Assembly (NCBI RefSeq): GCF_005239225.2
Contig: NC_133286.1
Location: 20,102,572 to 20,166,571, forward strand
Direction: 5' to 3'
Source: Populus alba
Lineage: Eukaryota > Streptophyta > Magnoliopsida > Malpighiales > Salicaceae
Length of the DNA stretch: 64,000 bases
A program made the position numbers and the translations under genes. This document shows positions 10,200 to 21,649 of this stretch, piece after piece. Below the pieces are notes generated by a model, which worked only from the letters and a program-made list of their open reading frames with translations, did no database searches and was not told where the DNA came from. Every line of letters starts with the position of its first letter. Within the stretch, counting starts at the first letter, position 1.

Positions 10200-11075
10200 A
10201 TATGGAGGGGGGAAAAAAACCTATAGATGTATTAACTCTGAAACCAACAAGCTCCATTTCAGTGTTCGGTTTCTATCTGTTCATGATGGGATTTACCCAT
10301 CACTCGTTAAAAACGCTTATCTTTCTTTCACTTGCTAAATGAAAATAGCGATGTGCATCCTATGAATGGCGAAACGACAATCTATTCGACTAGCAACGTT
10401 AAATGCCAAAAAGTGGTTTGAGAAATCTCATATTTTATAGAGATGAACACGAACGCAAGAAGGCCTTCAGGGAAGCAAAAGCCCCTCGATCAATGGTTGA
10501 CCGACGCTAAAAGAAGCACTACGTTTCTTTTTTCTAATACGAGATTGGGTTTGTCTCAATTTTACTCGGAACTCCAAATGAACTACCTGCGTGGGGTAAT
10601 TGTCAGTCTCTTTCTTGTTAACAGCATTTCTGAAGCTATTCTTTTCACCGTCAAACATAAATTGCAGAAAGCTACAATTTGTCAAGAAACTATCAAGAAA
10701 ACACTTGTTTGCCATCTGTTATCACTGGGAACTAGTCTAGATTTCTTCTGGCTTGTTTAGCTTTGGCTTTGTAGCGGGGATTGGCTCCTGCTTCTCTTTC
10801 ATTGAATAATGGATTCATTCATTCATCAAAAAAGTTTATGGAGCAGATATTCAACTAAACCTAAAAGAATCAGAAAACATAATTTAGCCATCTGAAATCA
10901 CCTGGGAAATTATAAATAACAAGGAAGAATTATCATTGGATGTGGTTGAAATTTTTCAAGACAAATCCTGGTACAACATATCGTGTATACAACAATCCCT
11001 AGGAGCTCAAGCATATCCCTTCAAATAAGAGACAAAGAAAACACTAGCAAGTACTGATTGAGAATCATCTATGTG
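10200..11075. other. Intergenic region and probable 3' UTR of the 94-residue protein gene
   Basis: No recognisable gene. Two overlapping open frames near 10.44-10.76 kb on opposite strands have no family features. Part of the stretch next to 11075 should be the 3' UTR of the minus-strand gene. Confidence 0.35.
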
Positions 11076-11360
11076 CTAGAAAAACTTGAGTTTTCCATGG
11101 CCTACAGAATCCTTTGCCAGCTCCATATGACATAATGCCTTTTTGGTTCCGGTAAATCCAGAACATGATTCAGTGGCCCCTAGAGTAACAGCGAAGTAGA
11201 GATAGATTGTGCATAAGAAAGCCAAGAGAACCAAGGCTGTTAAGAGGAAACGGTGTCTCTGAAGGAGAGTTGACCAGCTACCCAAATCATCCCGTGGGAA
11301 TTGCTTTCGGAAGGATGGTGATCTCAGGTGAGGAGAAGTTATCATGCTATCAAGAACCAT
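11076..11360 (-). CDS. Small single-span membrane protein, conserved in plants, function unknown
   Basis: 94 codons in one exon. The N-terminal half is polar with Ser, Pro and Arg (SPHLRSPSFRKQF, then LGSWSTLLQRHRF). A strong hydrophobic span follows at about residues 38-60 (LTALVLLAFLCTIYLYFAV). The tail carries two cysteines (CSGFTGTKKALCHMEL). The basic residues before the span favour a cytosolic N terminus. A splice acceptor (gattgtttcag) lies about 32 bases before the ATG, so the 5' UTR is spliced from an exon about 1.6 kb upstream. I recognise the pattern as a widespread uncharacterised plant protein but cannot give it a function. The clean start, the spliced leader and the TATA box upstream argue that it is real. 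Confidence 0.7.
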   Translation of the reverse strand: MVLDSMITSPHLRSPSFRKQFPRDDLGSWSTLLQRHRFLLTALVLLAFLCTIYLYFAVTLGATESCSGFTGTKKALCHMELAKDSVGHGKLKFF

Positions 11361-11392
11361 ATCTTATATTCTGAACTTGCTAGAACAACCTG

Positions 11393-12988
11393 AAACAATC
11401 CTGATTTGGTGAAATAGAAACAAAAAATACATTGAAAACAAGAAATATCAAGAAGAAATTATTCTGAATGTTAATTATCATCAGCTACTAATGTTTATTG
11501 TGATGTTTGAGTGGCTTTAAATTTGGCACAACCACATCTTGCTTGGAGAACAAGGGGTGCAGACAAACACCTCTATTTCTCCATCTCCCTCACTCTCTCT
11601 CACATACACACACAAAAGACCACGTAATTCCACATGATTACGAAAACTATAACTATTTTCATCTACTATTTAACTCTGGCATCACTGTAAGAAACAAAGC
11701 ATGGAAATTAAGGCCATTCCATCATTCATGCGCATTATGCTGAGAACTCACTTAAGCAACAAAGCATCTGCTTTACAATTCAGCAAATGAAACCATCTAA
11801 GAAGTTTAGAAGATGATTATTTGCAACTATACTCAAGTAATCCATGATACAGGACAAAGGTATCCAGCCCAAACACCATTTGGATTTACCATCCATACAA
11901 AGCGATAGAAACTAATTCATTTTGCTGGAAGCCCTGAGCAAGCATCCACAATCCTATATCTAAAGAAGTGAGAAGAACAGTCTACACATGCCACAATTCC
12001 GACAAGTTTTATCTTCAACTTCAGTCGATTATCTCAATGGTTAATAAATGACACTAAAAGAAAAGATCGTGAAGCTACCAGGGAAAACAGACCTTTCAAG
12101 GATACCCTGCCTATGTGCTTCAACAGAAACAAAGAGCCTAAGCAGTGAATTGTTCAGGCAATGTTCCATCAAGAACATTGAAATATCAAACTGAACCACA
12201 AAGGCTCATTTATAACAATGACTTGTTAAAGATTGATGGTCAGCAGTGCCCATGTACCAATAAACTTGTGTATGATCTAGTAATAACAAGCCCACTGGCA
12301 TTGGAAATGAATGTGGATTAAAGGTGATTGCTATGCGTGGAGAAACGACTGTTGATTCATGTTGATTGAATGAGCAATCACACACTAATACAAGTTATAA
12401 GGCAGAACGAAAATAGGAAACTCATTCAATGGCACATAATACATAATGATAGATCCAAATCCAATTTATCATCAGTCCACAGCAAGTAATGACAATCAGC
12501 ACTTAAGAAACACCATTATACAGATCAAAATCAGCTTCCATAAAAAGCAGATCTTTTTTCTTATAACCAATCAGTAAAGGAGATGATTAAGAATCAAAGT
12601 CCTATTTTTGCACATAGATGAATCATCCGAGCTCTTCTGCCCATCGAAACTGATCCGAATACTTATCACAATGCCAACTAACTATGGTTCAGATTCTCTG
12701 CTACAAAAGGCAACATTTATCACATTTCAGCAAAATCCCATTTGGATCTCTTTCTCTTCCTTTCACCCAGATACAACAAAAGTAAAACAAAATCATTCCA
12801 ATCAAAAAATCTACAAGAACCCACATCCAACTACATAACAAAAACCCATTTTACAATCAAGCACAAAGCTCCCAAAAACCACATTCCCCAAAAAAATAAA
12901 GAAAACCCATCACTAGCACATCCATAAGAATACAAAACAAAATCCAAAATCTGGGAAATTTCAATCAGATCTGAAGAAAGAGACTTAC
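11393..12988 (-). other. 5' UTR intron of the 94-residue membrane protein gene
   Basis: On the minus strand, a GTAAGT donor directly below 12989 (cttccact/gtaagtctc) and an acceptor near 11393 bracket about 1.6 kb without convincing coding sequence. Long leader introns are common in plants and can raise expression. Small open frames inside it (11.5 and 12.6-12.9 kb) look random. Confidence 0.55.
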
Positions 12989-13351
12989 AGTGGAAGAAGA
13001 CCAATCAGGTAATAAAAGCTTTGGCTTTTATCCTTCTTGCTGTGTAAAACTATTTCTCTTCGTGAAGCTTGTATGAGTTTATGTTATAGCAATAACAATA
13101 ATGTCTTGCTTCTTCCCCGTTTCTCTCGGCCAAAAATAAAGAAGAAAGAGATGATGGCGGGGCAGAACGTCCACGCTATTCCCTCCTCTTCCTTTCCGCC
13201 CCCACAATTACCAATTATAGTTTTCTTTTCTTTTCTTTTCTTTTCTTTTATAGATAGATGAAAAGTTGGTGAGAGACGGGCAGACAGCAAGTAGATTGCG
13301 CGTTCAAAGACTCTGTAGGAGGATTGACGCTGTTGGTTTTTATAAGGGGTA
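12989..13351 (-). promoter_or_regulatory. Promoter and first noncoding exon of the 94-residue protein gene
   Basis: Reading the minus strand, a TATA-like ccccttataaaaacc sits at about 13337-13351. This would start transcription near 13310 and give a leader exon ending at 12989. A pyrimidine/purine microsatellite (TTTTC repeated) lies inside the leader at about 13219-13250. Confidence 0.5.
13219..13250. repeat. (TTTTC)n microsatellite
   Basis: About six copies of ttttc in a row on the plus strand, next to a GATA-type run (atagatagatg). Confidence 0.85.
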
Positions 13352-13454
13352 TAAGATTAGCCAGCTAAGCTAGCTATCTACGCCTTGTTCGACATCATTA
13401 GATTCAATACAAAAGAAAAGAGTGCTCCTCCTCCATCCTGAGACAGCTACCTAC

Positions 13455-13482
13455 TACTACTATTATTATTATTATTATTATT
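13455..13482. repeat. (ATT)n microsatellite
   Basis: A run of attattatt preceded by actactact. Simple repeat in intergenic DNA. Confidence 0.85.
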
Positions 13483-15255
13483 AAAAAGAACTAAAACATA
13501 TGGTTATACATATCTTTGTTTACTGTGTATTATAATAATAAATTTATAGTTTTATACTTGAAAAAACTCTTAATAAACTGGTTTTTTATGGGTAAAATAA
13601 TCTTTATCTTTTATTCATTTGTTATTTTTTAATTGTTAAAGGGTGTCTTGATTTTTTTATTATTTTTTTGCACTGAAATGACTTTGTTACCATTAAAAAC
13701 AAATAATCATTTAACCATAATTTAGGGTTTTTTTGACATTTTATATTTTTGCTACTGTATAATTACTTTATTACCATTCAATTCAAATTTTAAAAAGCTT
13801 GACTTGAGGTGTTAATTTATAATTTTAAAATGATTTTTTATAATAATGCTTGGGTCTCGATGGTAGAGTAGTATTTTCAAAAAAAAATACAAAAAGTTCT
13901 TGACGTATGTTGCTGATATATGTTGCTAACTCCCGTGATCAAAAATATTATTATGCCAAGTCATTCGGTTCGTCTCAACCTCCTTTTTCTACATGTGCGG
14001 CGTGTGTAATCGTTAAACCTCCAATGAACTTCTAACATTTTTTTTTTATTTTTCTTTTCTCCTAGAAATTCATATCTAACCTTCCACATTTTTATATCAT
14101 CCCTTTAAGTTATATTTCTTTTGATTTTGTCCCTCATTTTTTTATTTCTATTTGTTTTATTTTAATTCATTTCTCAAATTTTGTTTTGTTTTTAATTGCA
14201 TCCTCTTTAAATTTTTTTGTCAAACAAATTTGATATTCATTCGTTTGATTTTTTTTTTATTTAAGATAATTTTTAATTTTATTTTTTTTCAATTTCATCC
14301 CTTCATTTTCTTCTCTTTTCATATTTGATGCTCATTCTTTTCTCTTTTTGTTTTGCTTTGGTTAGTTTTTTAATTAGGTATTTTTTTTTAATTTTATCAT
14401 TTAATATTAAATTGGTTGATAATTGAAACTCTAAATTGAGCCCAAGTTTTCAATTTCATTTGTTGTGAATTTGAAATATTAATCTAGGTTTAGAAAATTC
14501 AGGCTCAAATCAATTAGTATGGGTTGAAACAGTTAATTTACAAGTTTTTTCTATAATAGCTTTCATACTCGCCCTCTTTAAATTATTATGGATTAACCAT
14601 TTTTTTAATTGATCGAGGTTATTGTTGTATTTTTTATTCTTTTTTTGCAAAGTTGTTGCAAAAATGCTTATGAATGCAAAATAACACTTAACTTGGGTCC
14701 AAGGGTTTTTTCTTTTAAAAAAAATCACTTCCAAAGCTTGACTTCGTGGGCTTAATAGTCATTTTAGAGACAATTTGTTCTTTTTACTTAATATTGATAA
14801 TAATTAAAAAATATATTTTATTTATTTATTATCGATTTCATCTATCAATATTAAATTGGTTGAGAAATAGACTTCGTGAATGGTTTTTTTCTGCTTTATT
14901 TTAGGGTTATTACAATCTCAAATAAATTTTTATTTTTAGGATTGATGCTTGAAATTGTGAGCATGTGATTTTTATCATATAATTAAGTAAGAATTGTTTT
15001 CTATTTTTCTTTATTAAACCCAAACTAACTTCATAAATCAAATTGCATGTGACTGAGGTCATCCAATATACCATCGTCTTAATACTTTTAAAAAAATTTC
15101 TTATGTGTGCGGGTTTAATAGCATTGCCAAAAAAACTCCAACACTCTTAATGTTCTTTATTACATTTTTAAAAAATTGATCCAGCCCGTGTCAGAGTGCA
15201 AGCCAATAGACTAGAGTGATTTTACTTCATTTCAATAGTGTTTTTTTTCTTTGTT
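13483..15255. other. AT-rich gene-free region with degenerate repeat pieces
   Basis: No gene was recognised. Words such as atttcatcctttaacattaa followed by ttggttga recur here in weakened form, so the region probably belongs to the same decayed repeat family as the array that follows. Confidence 0.45.
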
Positions 15256-17330
15256 TTTTTTTTCTAAATCTATACTATTTTTCTCTAATTTCATACTTTA
15301 ACATTTAGTTTATTAGAGATTGGGCTTTATATTTTATTTTGGTTTACTTTATATGAGGTTATCTCAGTCTCATTACTTGAATCATGGGTATAACAAGTAA
15401 ACTTTTTTTTTTTTCTTTTTAGCTTGTTTGTTTTTGCATTTCAAAAGCTCTTTTGAAAAAAAAAATGAAAATGTTATATTTTTTTAGCTTCAAATCATTA
15501 TTTTTGATGTTTTTAGATGATTTTGATGTGCTGATATCAAAAATGATTTTTTAAAAATAATAAAAAATTATTTTGATGCATTCCCGAGTCAAAAACACTT
15601 TGAAAAGCAACTACTACTACACTCTCAACACACCCCTTTAATTAACACTTTTCATTTTCATTCTTCAACATTGAGTTAATTATGAATTAGGTTCATGATT
15701 TATTTTGATTTGCTATCTAAAAGGTTATCCCGGTCTTATAACTCATGTTACGTGTTTTGCTGGTTAACCTATGTAGATTGAGGTTGTTTTATTGTGTCCT
15801 GTTTTTATGAAAATTAAGCTTCATAATTTGTTTTAATTTACTTTCTATGTAATTATCACAGTTTATAATCTTGATTGCAAGTTAGGGAAGTTAAACCAAG
15901 TTGACTCGAGTTATTTTTTTGTTTATTTTTTATAAGGTTATCTCAATCTCATGACCCGAGTTATGGGTTTAACAGGTTAACTCAAGTAAAAAATGTTATT
16001 TTTAGCTTCTTTTTTTTTTTTTTTAATTTCATCCTTCAACATTTGTTTGATTTGGAATTAGGCTTTATAATTATTATTTTTTCCTTTCTATAAAGTTATA
16101 TCGGTTTTATTACCCGTGTCACAGGTTTTGAGAGTTAACCTAGGTTGACTCATATTATTATTTTTTATTTCATTATTCAACATTAATATTGTTTATCTCG
16201 AGTCACAGGTTAACTCAAGTTTTTTTTCATTTTTTAATTTAATTTTTTTTTCTTAATTTCAACCTTTAAGATTTGATTGATTTGGATTTAAGGTTATTTT
16301 TTTTTCTATAAGATTATCTTGGTCTCATTACCTAGATCATGGATTTAATTGGTTAACTCGGGTTTACTTGAGTTTTTGTAATCTTTTTTTAATTAATATA
16401 TTTTTTTTAATTTCATCTTTCAACATTTGATTGATTGAGAGTTAAGCTTCATAATTTATTTTTATTTGCTTTCTATAGAGTTATTCCAGACAAATGACCC
16501 AAGTTACAACTTTGATAAGTTAACTTGAGTTGACTTAAATTTTTTTGTCTTTTTTTTATTGATTTTTTTAAAAAAATTTCATCTTTCAACATTGGTTTAT
16601 TTGGGAATTGGGTTTTATTTTTTGTTTTGATTTACTTTCTATAAGATTATTTTAATCTTATAATCTAAGTCACAGATTTGACAAGTTATCCTGAGTTATT
16701 CAAATATATTTTTATCTCAATATTTTTTTAAAAAATATTTTTCCTTAATTTGTTTTTATGAAACTATGTTTTTAACAATTTTTTTGGTTATTTTGGGACC
16801 TGTCAAGTTTATCAGGTCAAACCCTAAACAATTTAACTTTTTTTCTACTAGAAAACATATTAGAACCACCTACATTAAAAAAAAAAAAACTAATCTGACC
16901 CACAGAGCACATGCAATGATCTAGTTATTATAATTATTATTAACATATACTAAAGGGACCTAGCTTTTCACTGTAGCAACAAACAGTGAAAACCGATCCA
17001 TTTTTGCACTTTGATCCTCAAAATTTTAAAGACTTTTTTCTATTTCCCATTCTTATTTCTTTTCTAATTTCATCATTCAATATTAGTTTTACTGAGTATG
17101 GAACTCCATAATTTATTTTGATTTGTTTTTTATGGAGTTATCCTAATCTCATAACCCGAGTTATGAATTTTGTGGGTTAGTTGTGTTGGCTTGGGTCACT
17201 TTTTTATTTTTTTATTATATTTTTTTAATTTTATTTTTTAATATTGGGTTGATTAGAAATTAAGTTTTACAATTTATTTTGATTTGTTTTTTATAGGATT
17301 ATCTCATTCTTATAATCAATATTTGATAAG
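15256..17330 (+). repeat. Degenerate repeat array, units about 110-200 bp
   Basis: At least eight diverged units share one order of words: atttcatcyttcaacatt; a stretch like gattgagaattaggctt; cataatttattttgatttgc; tttctataaggttatctc; rgtctcataacccgagttat; then gggtttaacaggttaactcr. Clear units begin near 15263, 15645, 16025, 16250, 16410, 16575, 17065 and 17222. One unit near 15421-15637 is interrupted by a MITE-like repeat. The same words appear singly, also inverted, elsewhere in the window. It has no coding capacity. The origin (satellite-like expansion or decayed retroelement) is not clear. Confidence 0.6.
15421..15637. mobile_element. MITE-like dispersed repeat, copy 3
   Basis: Starts cttgtttgtttttgcatttc and ends ctttgaaaagcaactactac. 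The core gatgtgctgatatcaaaaat is shared with the copy at 57.4 kb in the same orientation, and is inverted relative to those at 9.4, 10.0 and 43.9 kb. Confidence 0.55.
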
Positions 17331-18240
17331 AGCTTTTTTCAACTTGTAACAAACCTTTTATTTTCTGTTTTTATTTGCATCACAGATGATTTAGATTACT
17401 AAAAATGTTTATATATAAAAGTTAATTTATTTTGAATTGGCTTTTTTTTTTTTGAAACTAGAACCATTTCTAGGTGTTTGCAATATATATATAAAGTAAT
17501 TTAATTGATAACTTAGTTTTTGGAAGAGAAGAAAATGGATCTCTAGTTAATATTTCGTAAAATATGAAGAAAATCATAAAGATAAAAGTAGGCAAATTTA
17601 TTTATGAATTTATGATAGTTATAAGTTTAACATATTTAAATGGTAACAATCAATGTTCTTATTCCTTTGTGATCCAAAAACCTTACTCATTTCCAAATTC
17701 TATTATATTTCTCAACATCCCAACATCTAAAATAAACAATCAAATGAATGATCATTGGACTATAAGAATCTTTATAATGCTTGAAATAAAAAAGATATAA
17801 AAGCTTCTCTGATTCAGAGTTGTAAAATCTGGAACCGAGAAAGAAAATAAATTAATTATTTTCATTAAAAACTGTTTTTTATTTTTTTATATTAAAATGA
17901 TACATATTTATTTTGAAAAATTAATATTAATTTAATTAAGTTTAAACCGAATTTAATTGCATCAATTAAATAATAAAAAAAAACAATTGATCAACGGGGT
18001 TACACCGAATAATGTTTTTAATTTAACTTGAAATCCGGCGTAATTAAGCTCATTGATTTTCTAGATAAAACAACCACTGTGCCCTGATCCTTACCCTCCA
18101 CAAAGACAGGTCCCACCCGCATAATCCAACGGCAAGCATCAACGAACCTTCCAGGAAAAGCAGAAAACCACACCGTAGAGACAAAAGCATCAATCTTTCT
18201 TGACTGAGTAAACAAACTCATCCTTTTCCCCTCTTGTAAT
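17331..18240. other. AT-rich intergenic DNA and SERINC promoter side
   Basis: No gene recognised. Open frames at 17.56 kb (+) and 18.02 kb (-) have no family features. The second one lies in what should be the leader and promoter of the following gene. Confidence 0.4.
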
Positions 18241-18268
18241 CAGATCCTCTGCCTCCAATTCTCTCAGG

Positions 18269-18352
18269 TACCCACCATCTAATTTCTCCTTCTCCGATTA
18301 GGGTTTTGTTTTTTTCGATCAAGTTTTGATTTTTCTTTATTTATTTTGCTTA
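18269..18352 (+). other. Possible short 5' UTR intron of the SERINC gene
   Basis: A donor-like ctctcag/gtaccc and an acceptor tttgcttag sit 100 and 17 bases before the start codon. Splicing here would remove a T-rich stretch typical of plant introns. Inferred only from the sequence. Confidence 0.45.
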
Positions 18353-18369
18353 GATTGTTGAAAAACAAG

Positions 18370-21300
18370 ATGTGGGCAGCTTCTTGCCTGGCGTCGTGCT
18401 GCGCTTCTTGTGCGTGTCATGCATGTACGACTGTAGTATCTGGAATTAGCAGACGATCCGCCAGGATCGCCTACTGCGGTCTCTTTGCTTTGTCTTTAAT
18501 CGTTTCTTGGATTCTGCGTGAAGTTGCGGCCCCTCTTATGGAAAAACTCCCTTGTAAGCAAGCCCTTTTAATTTCACCAAAGAATTTCCACCAATTTTAA
18601 TGATGATGATTATAATTTTTGTTGGTTTTGGATGTTAGGGATTAATCATTTTCATAAGACGCCGGATAGAGAATGGTTCGAGACGGACGCGGTTTTACGT
18701 GTTAGTTTGGGAAATTTTATGTTTTTTACTATACTGGCGACTATGATGGTTGGTGTGAAAAATCAGAAGGATCCGCGTGATAGTTTGCATCATGGTGGAT
18801 GGATGGCTAAAGTTGTTTGTTGGTGTATTTTGGTGATCCTTATGTTTTTCCTTCCGAATGAGATCGTCAGCTTTTATGGTAAATTGGTTTTGTGACTGGC
18901 TCATTGGACTCTGGTTGTGTGCTGAATTGTGGTTTGTTTGGTAGTTTTGTTATTTTGAAATATGTTAGATTGCTATGAGTTGTTGATCGGTTTGTTGTGC
19001 AATTTGGTGAGGATGTGTTGAGAGTTGAGTACGCTTGATATTGAATGCAAATAGGAAAAGGGGTTCTCTCTATGTAGTGATAGAAAGTACGATATATGGG
19101 CAGGTCAATGACCTACTGCTTTGAACACAACAGTATTAGCCTGTTTGAGTAGGAATGATTGAAATGAACTTACTTCAGGAGTTAAATATACTATACACTG
19201 TATCAGTTAGCTGGATTGCATTACTTATCAAATTCTGATTAGGGTCATTGATAGAAATTAACTCGTGTTATTGATATGATGTTTACTAAGGCAATGCTCA
19301 ATCTGAAATTCTTAGTACGTGCTGACTGAAGACATGCCATGAGAGATTGATTGTCTGCTTCTGATCTTCCTATGTCTTTCTCTGTGAAACACTTTTTGTA
19401 GTTTGACACAAACTGATAACTTAGATTTTTTTATTTGCAGAGTCAATATCCAAATTTGGCTCAGGATTGTTTCTTCTTGTTCAAGTTGTGCTTTTGTTGG
19501 ATTTCGTTCATGGATGGAATGACAAATGGGTTGGATATGATGAAAAGTTCTGGTTAGTTTTGCCTTTTCTTTCATTTCTTTTAGCCCTCTTTTTTCCCAT
19601 TCCATGACCAGATTAACTGATTCTTATTTTGCAATTTTATTTGTATAGGTATGTTGCTCTATTTGTTGTGTCGCTTGTTTGTTACGTGGGAACATTTGCC
19701 TTCTCAGGACTTCTCTTTCATTGGTTCACTCCATCTGGACAGGATTGTGGACTAAACACCTTCTTTATCGTTATGACCCTGATTTTCGCGTTTGTTTTTG
19801 CTATCGTTGCACTGCACCCTGCAGTAAGTTTTAATTCTCTGTGTTCCAATAAATCCAACCATTATGACCATTCATCTTCTTACTTTCTCACATGTGCTTT
19901 CAAAACTGATACATTGTAAGAGAGATGTGCTTGATTCCAAAATAAGTTTGTTTATGTATGTTGTATTCTAATTTGATTAGAAAAGACTGAGCCTACAAAA
20001 TTGGTTATAAGGAGAATAATACTTTCAATTATAGAAGAAAGGCTCATCAAGGATTGCAGTGAACATGTATGCCCCAACCCTGTCAGTGTTTATCTGTGAT
20101 AGGTGCGTGCGCGCGCATCTCACGGATTTGGACCGGTGATCCCATGACCAATGCCATGCAATTTCAAGCTTTTAGGAGTTCTAAGTTATATAAACCTATT
20201 ATGCTGATAGGATGGTTTGCTAAATGGTCCACTTTTGTTTGGTATCCCTCTACGATGTGTTAATAAGCTTTGGAGCACTGAACTCTTAGAAGAATGCAAG
20301 ATTTATCTGATATTTGTCTCTGTATCAAGGGACTTATTGTCTTCCACGAATGATGATATTCATGTTGGGACTTTTAATCATTTCATGGATGCAACTTAAT
20401 TCCTCATGGTCCTCAGGAATAAGGAAACTTTTGTGCTGTGCTCATGTTGCGTGTTTTTTGCAAAGAAAAACCTGTAATGTGCTCTCCATGAGGGTGCTCA
20501 TGGTTGTTCTGTTTGCAGATTTGATAATATCTGTCATGGTTTGTTATGTTGTTTTCATGGATGCCTAGTGTGCATAGCTGTACTTGCTTCGTTCCTGGTA
20601 TTAGAACTTTTGATTTGCTGTCTCATAGGCTGTCATTTTCATGGAACACAGGTAAATGGCAGTGTTTTGCCTGCTTCAGTTATATCCTTGTACTGCATGT
20701 ACCTATGCTACAGTGGACTTGCCAGCGAACCAAGGGAATATGAATGCAATGGTCTTCACAGGCATTCAAAAGCTGTTTCTACAGGCACTCTTTCCATTGG
20801 TCTGCTTACAACTGTTCTGTCAGTAGTCTACTCTGCTGTCCGTGCTGGGTCCTCTACCACCCTGCTCTCACCACCAAGTTCACCCCGTGCAGGTATATCT
20901 TTAGCAAACATTTCAGACTTTTTTATTAGTTTTCATATGATATCCCAAGAACTTGTGCAGAAATTCTTTTGAATAAAAATGTTTCTGCACCATGAAAAAT
21001 TCCAAAACTTCATCCACGTGTCTCATTTAGGAGCACCTACTTTTCTACATGTTCTTTTTTTCTCCCCTCTCCTGTTAGGACTACGTTAAATGTGCTTTCA
21101 TAAGAATTTGTTTTTGCTTCTCCTGTCCCTCTGATATGACAATTTTTTAATGGAATCTGACATTTTGCTTGTGGATCAGGTGCTGATAAACCTTTGCTTC
21201 CATTGGACAACAAGGCAAACGAACAAGAAGAAAAGGAGAAGGCCTGTAAGCCAGTCACTTATTCTTATTCCTTCTTCCACATCATCTTCTCTCTTGCAAG

Positions 21301-21475
21301 CATGTACTCTGCAATGCTTTTGACTGGATGGTCAACCTCAATTGGGGAGAGTGGAAAGCTGGTAGATGTGGGATGGCCCTCTGTATGGGTACGTATCTTG
21401 ACTGGGTGGGCAACTGCAGGTCTCTACACCTGGTCTCTGGTCGCTCCTATTCTGTTCCCAGAGAGGGAGTTCTGA
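18370..21475 (+). CDS. Serine incorporator (SERINC/TMS1) membrane protein, 6 exons
   Basis: Exons 18370-18553, 18639-18878, 19441-19552, 19649-19823, 20652-20892 and 21180-21475 join with matching phases to 415 residues, within the family range. Members are multi-span membrane proteins of endomembranes linked to lipid and serine handling; the plant role is poorly defined. Typical features: the Cys-rich N terminus MWAASCLASCCASC; hydrophobic spans in every exon; HKTPDREWFETDAVLRVSLG after span 1; GGHVMMVG-like region DSLHHGGWMAKVVCW; DFVHGWNDKWVGYD; YCMYLCYSGLASEPREYEC; and C-terminal SFFHIIFSLASMYSAMLLTGW. An acidic-basic linker (residues about 318-340) lies before the last spans. The first ATG after the upstream splice site was taken as start. 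All introns are GT-AG. Confidence 0.93.
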
Positions 21476-21649
21476 GTGTCCTTGGTGATATAAATATTAA
21501 TGAATGTTGCAAATTGGTGTATATTTATGCAACTTCTGGCTTGTCTTTCAACAGAGAATTCCATAAATTGTACTTTCTATGACCATGTAAAACGTGCTTT
21601 CTATATATTAAAAACCTGTGGTTGCTGAAATCTGGTTTCATCTGGCTCT

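Noticed and set aside
10443..10760. Open frame of 105 codons (+) and an overlapping 82-codon frame (-)
   Set aside because: No domain, no splice support, opposite frames of similar quality over the same bases; treated as chance or 3' UTR sequence.
17564..17800. Open frame of 78 codons
   Set aside because: Ile/Asn/Lys-rich translation of AT-rich DNA; no family features.
18018..18221. Open frame of 67 codons antisense to the SERINC leader
   Set aside because: Overlaps the probable promoter and leader of a well-supported gene and has no domain.
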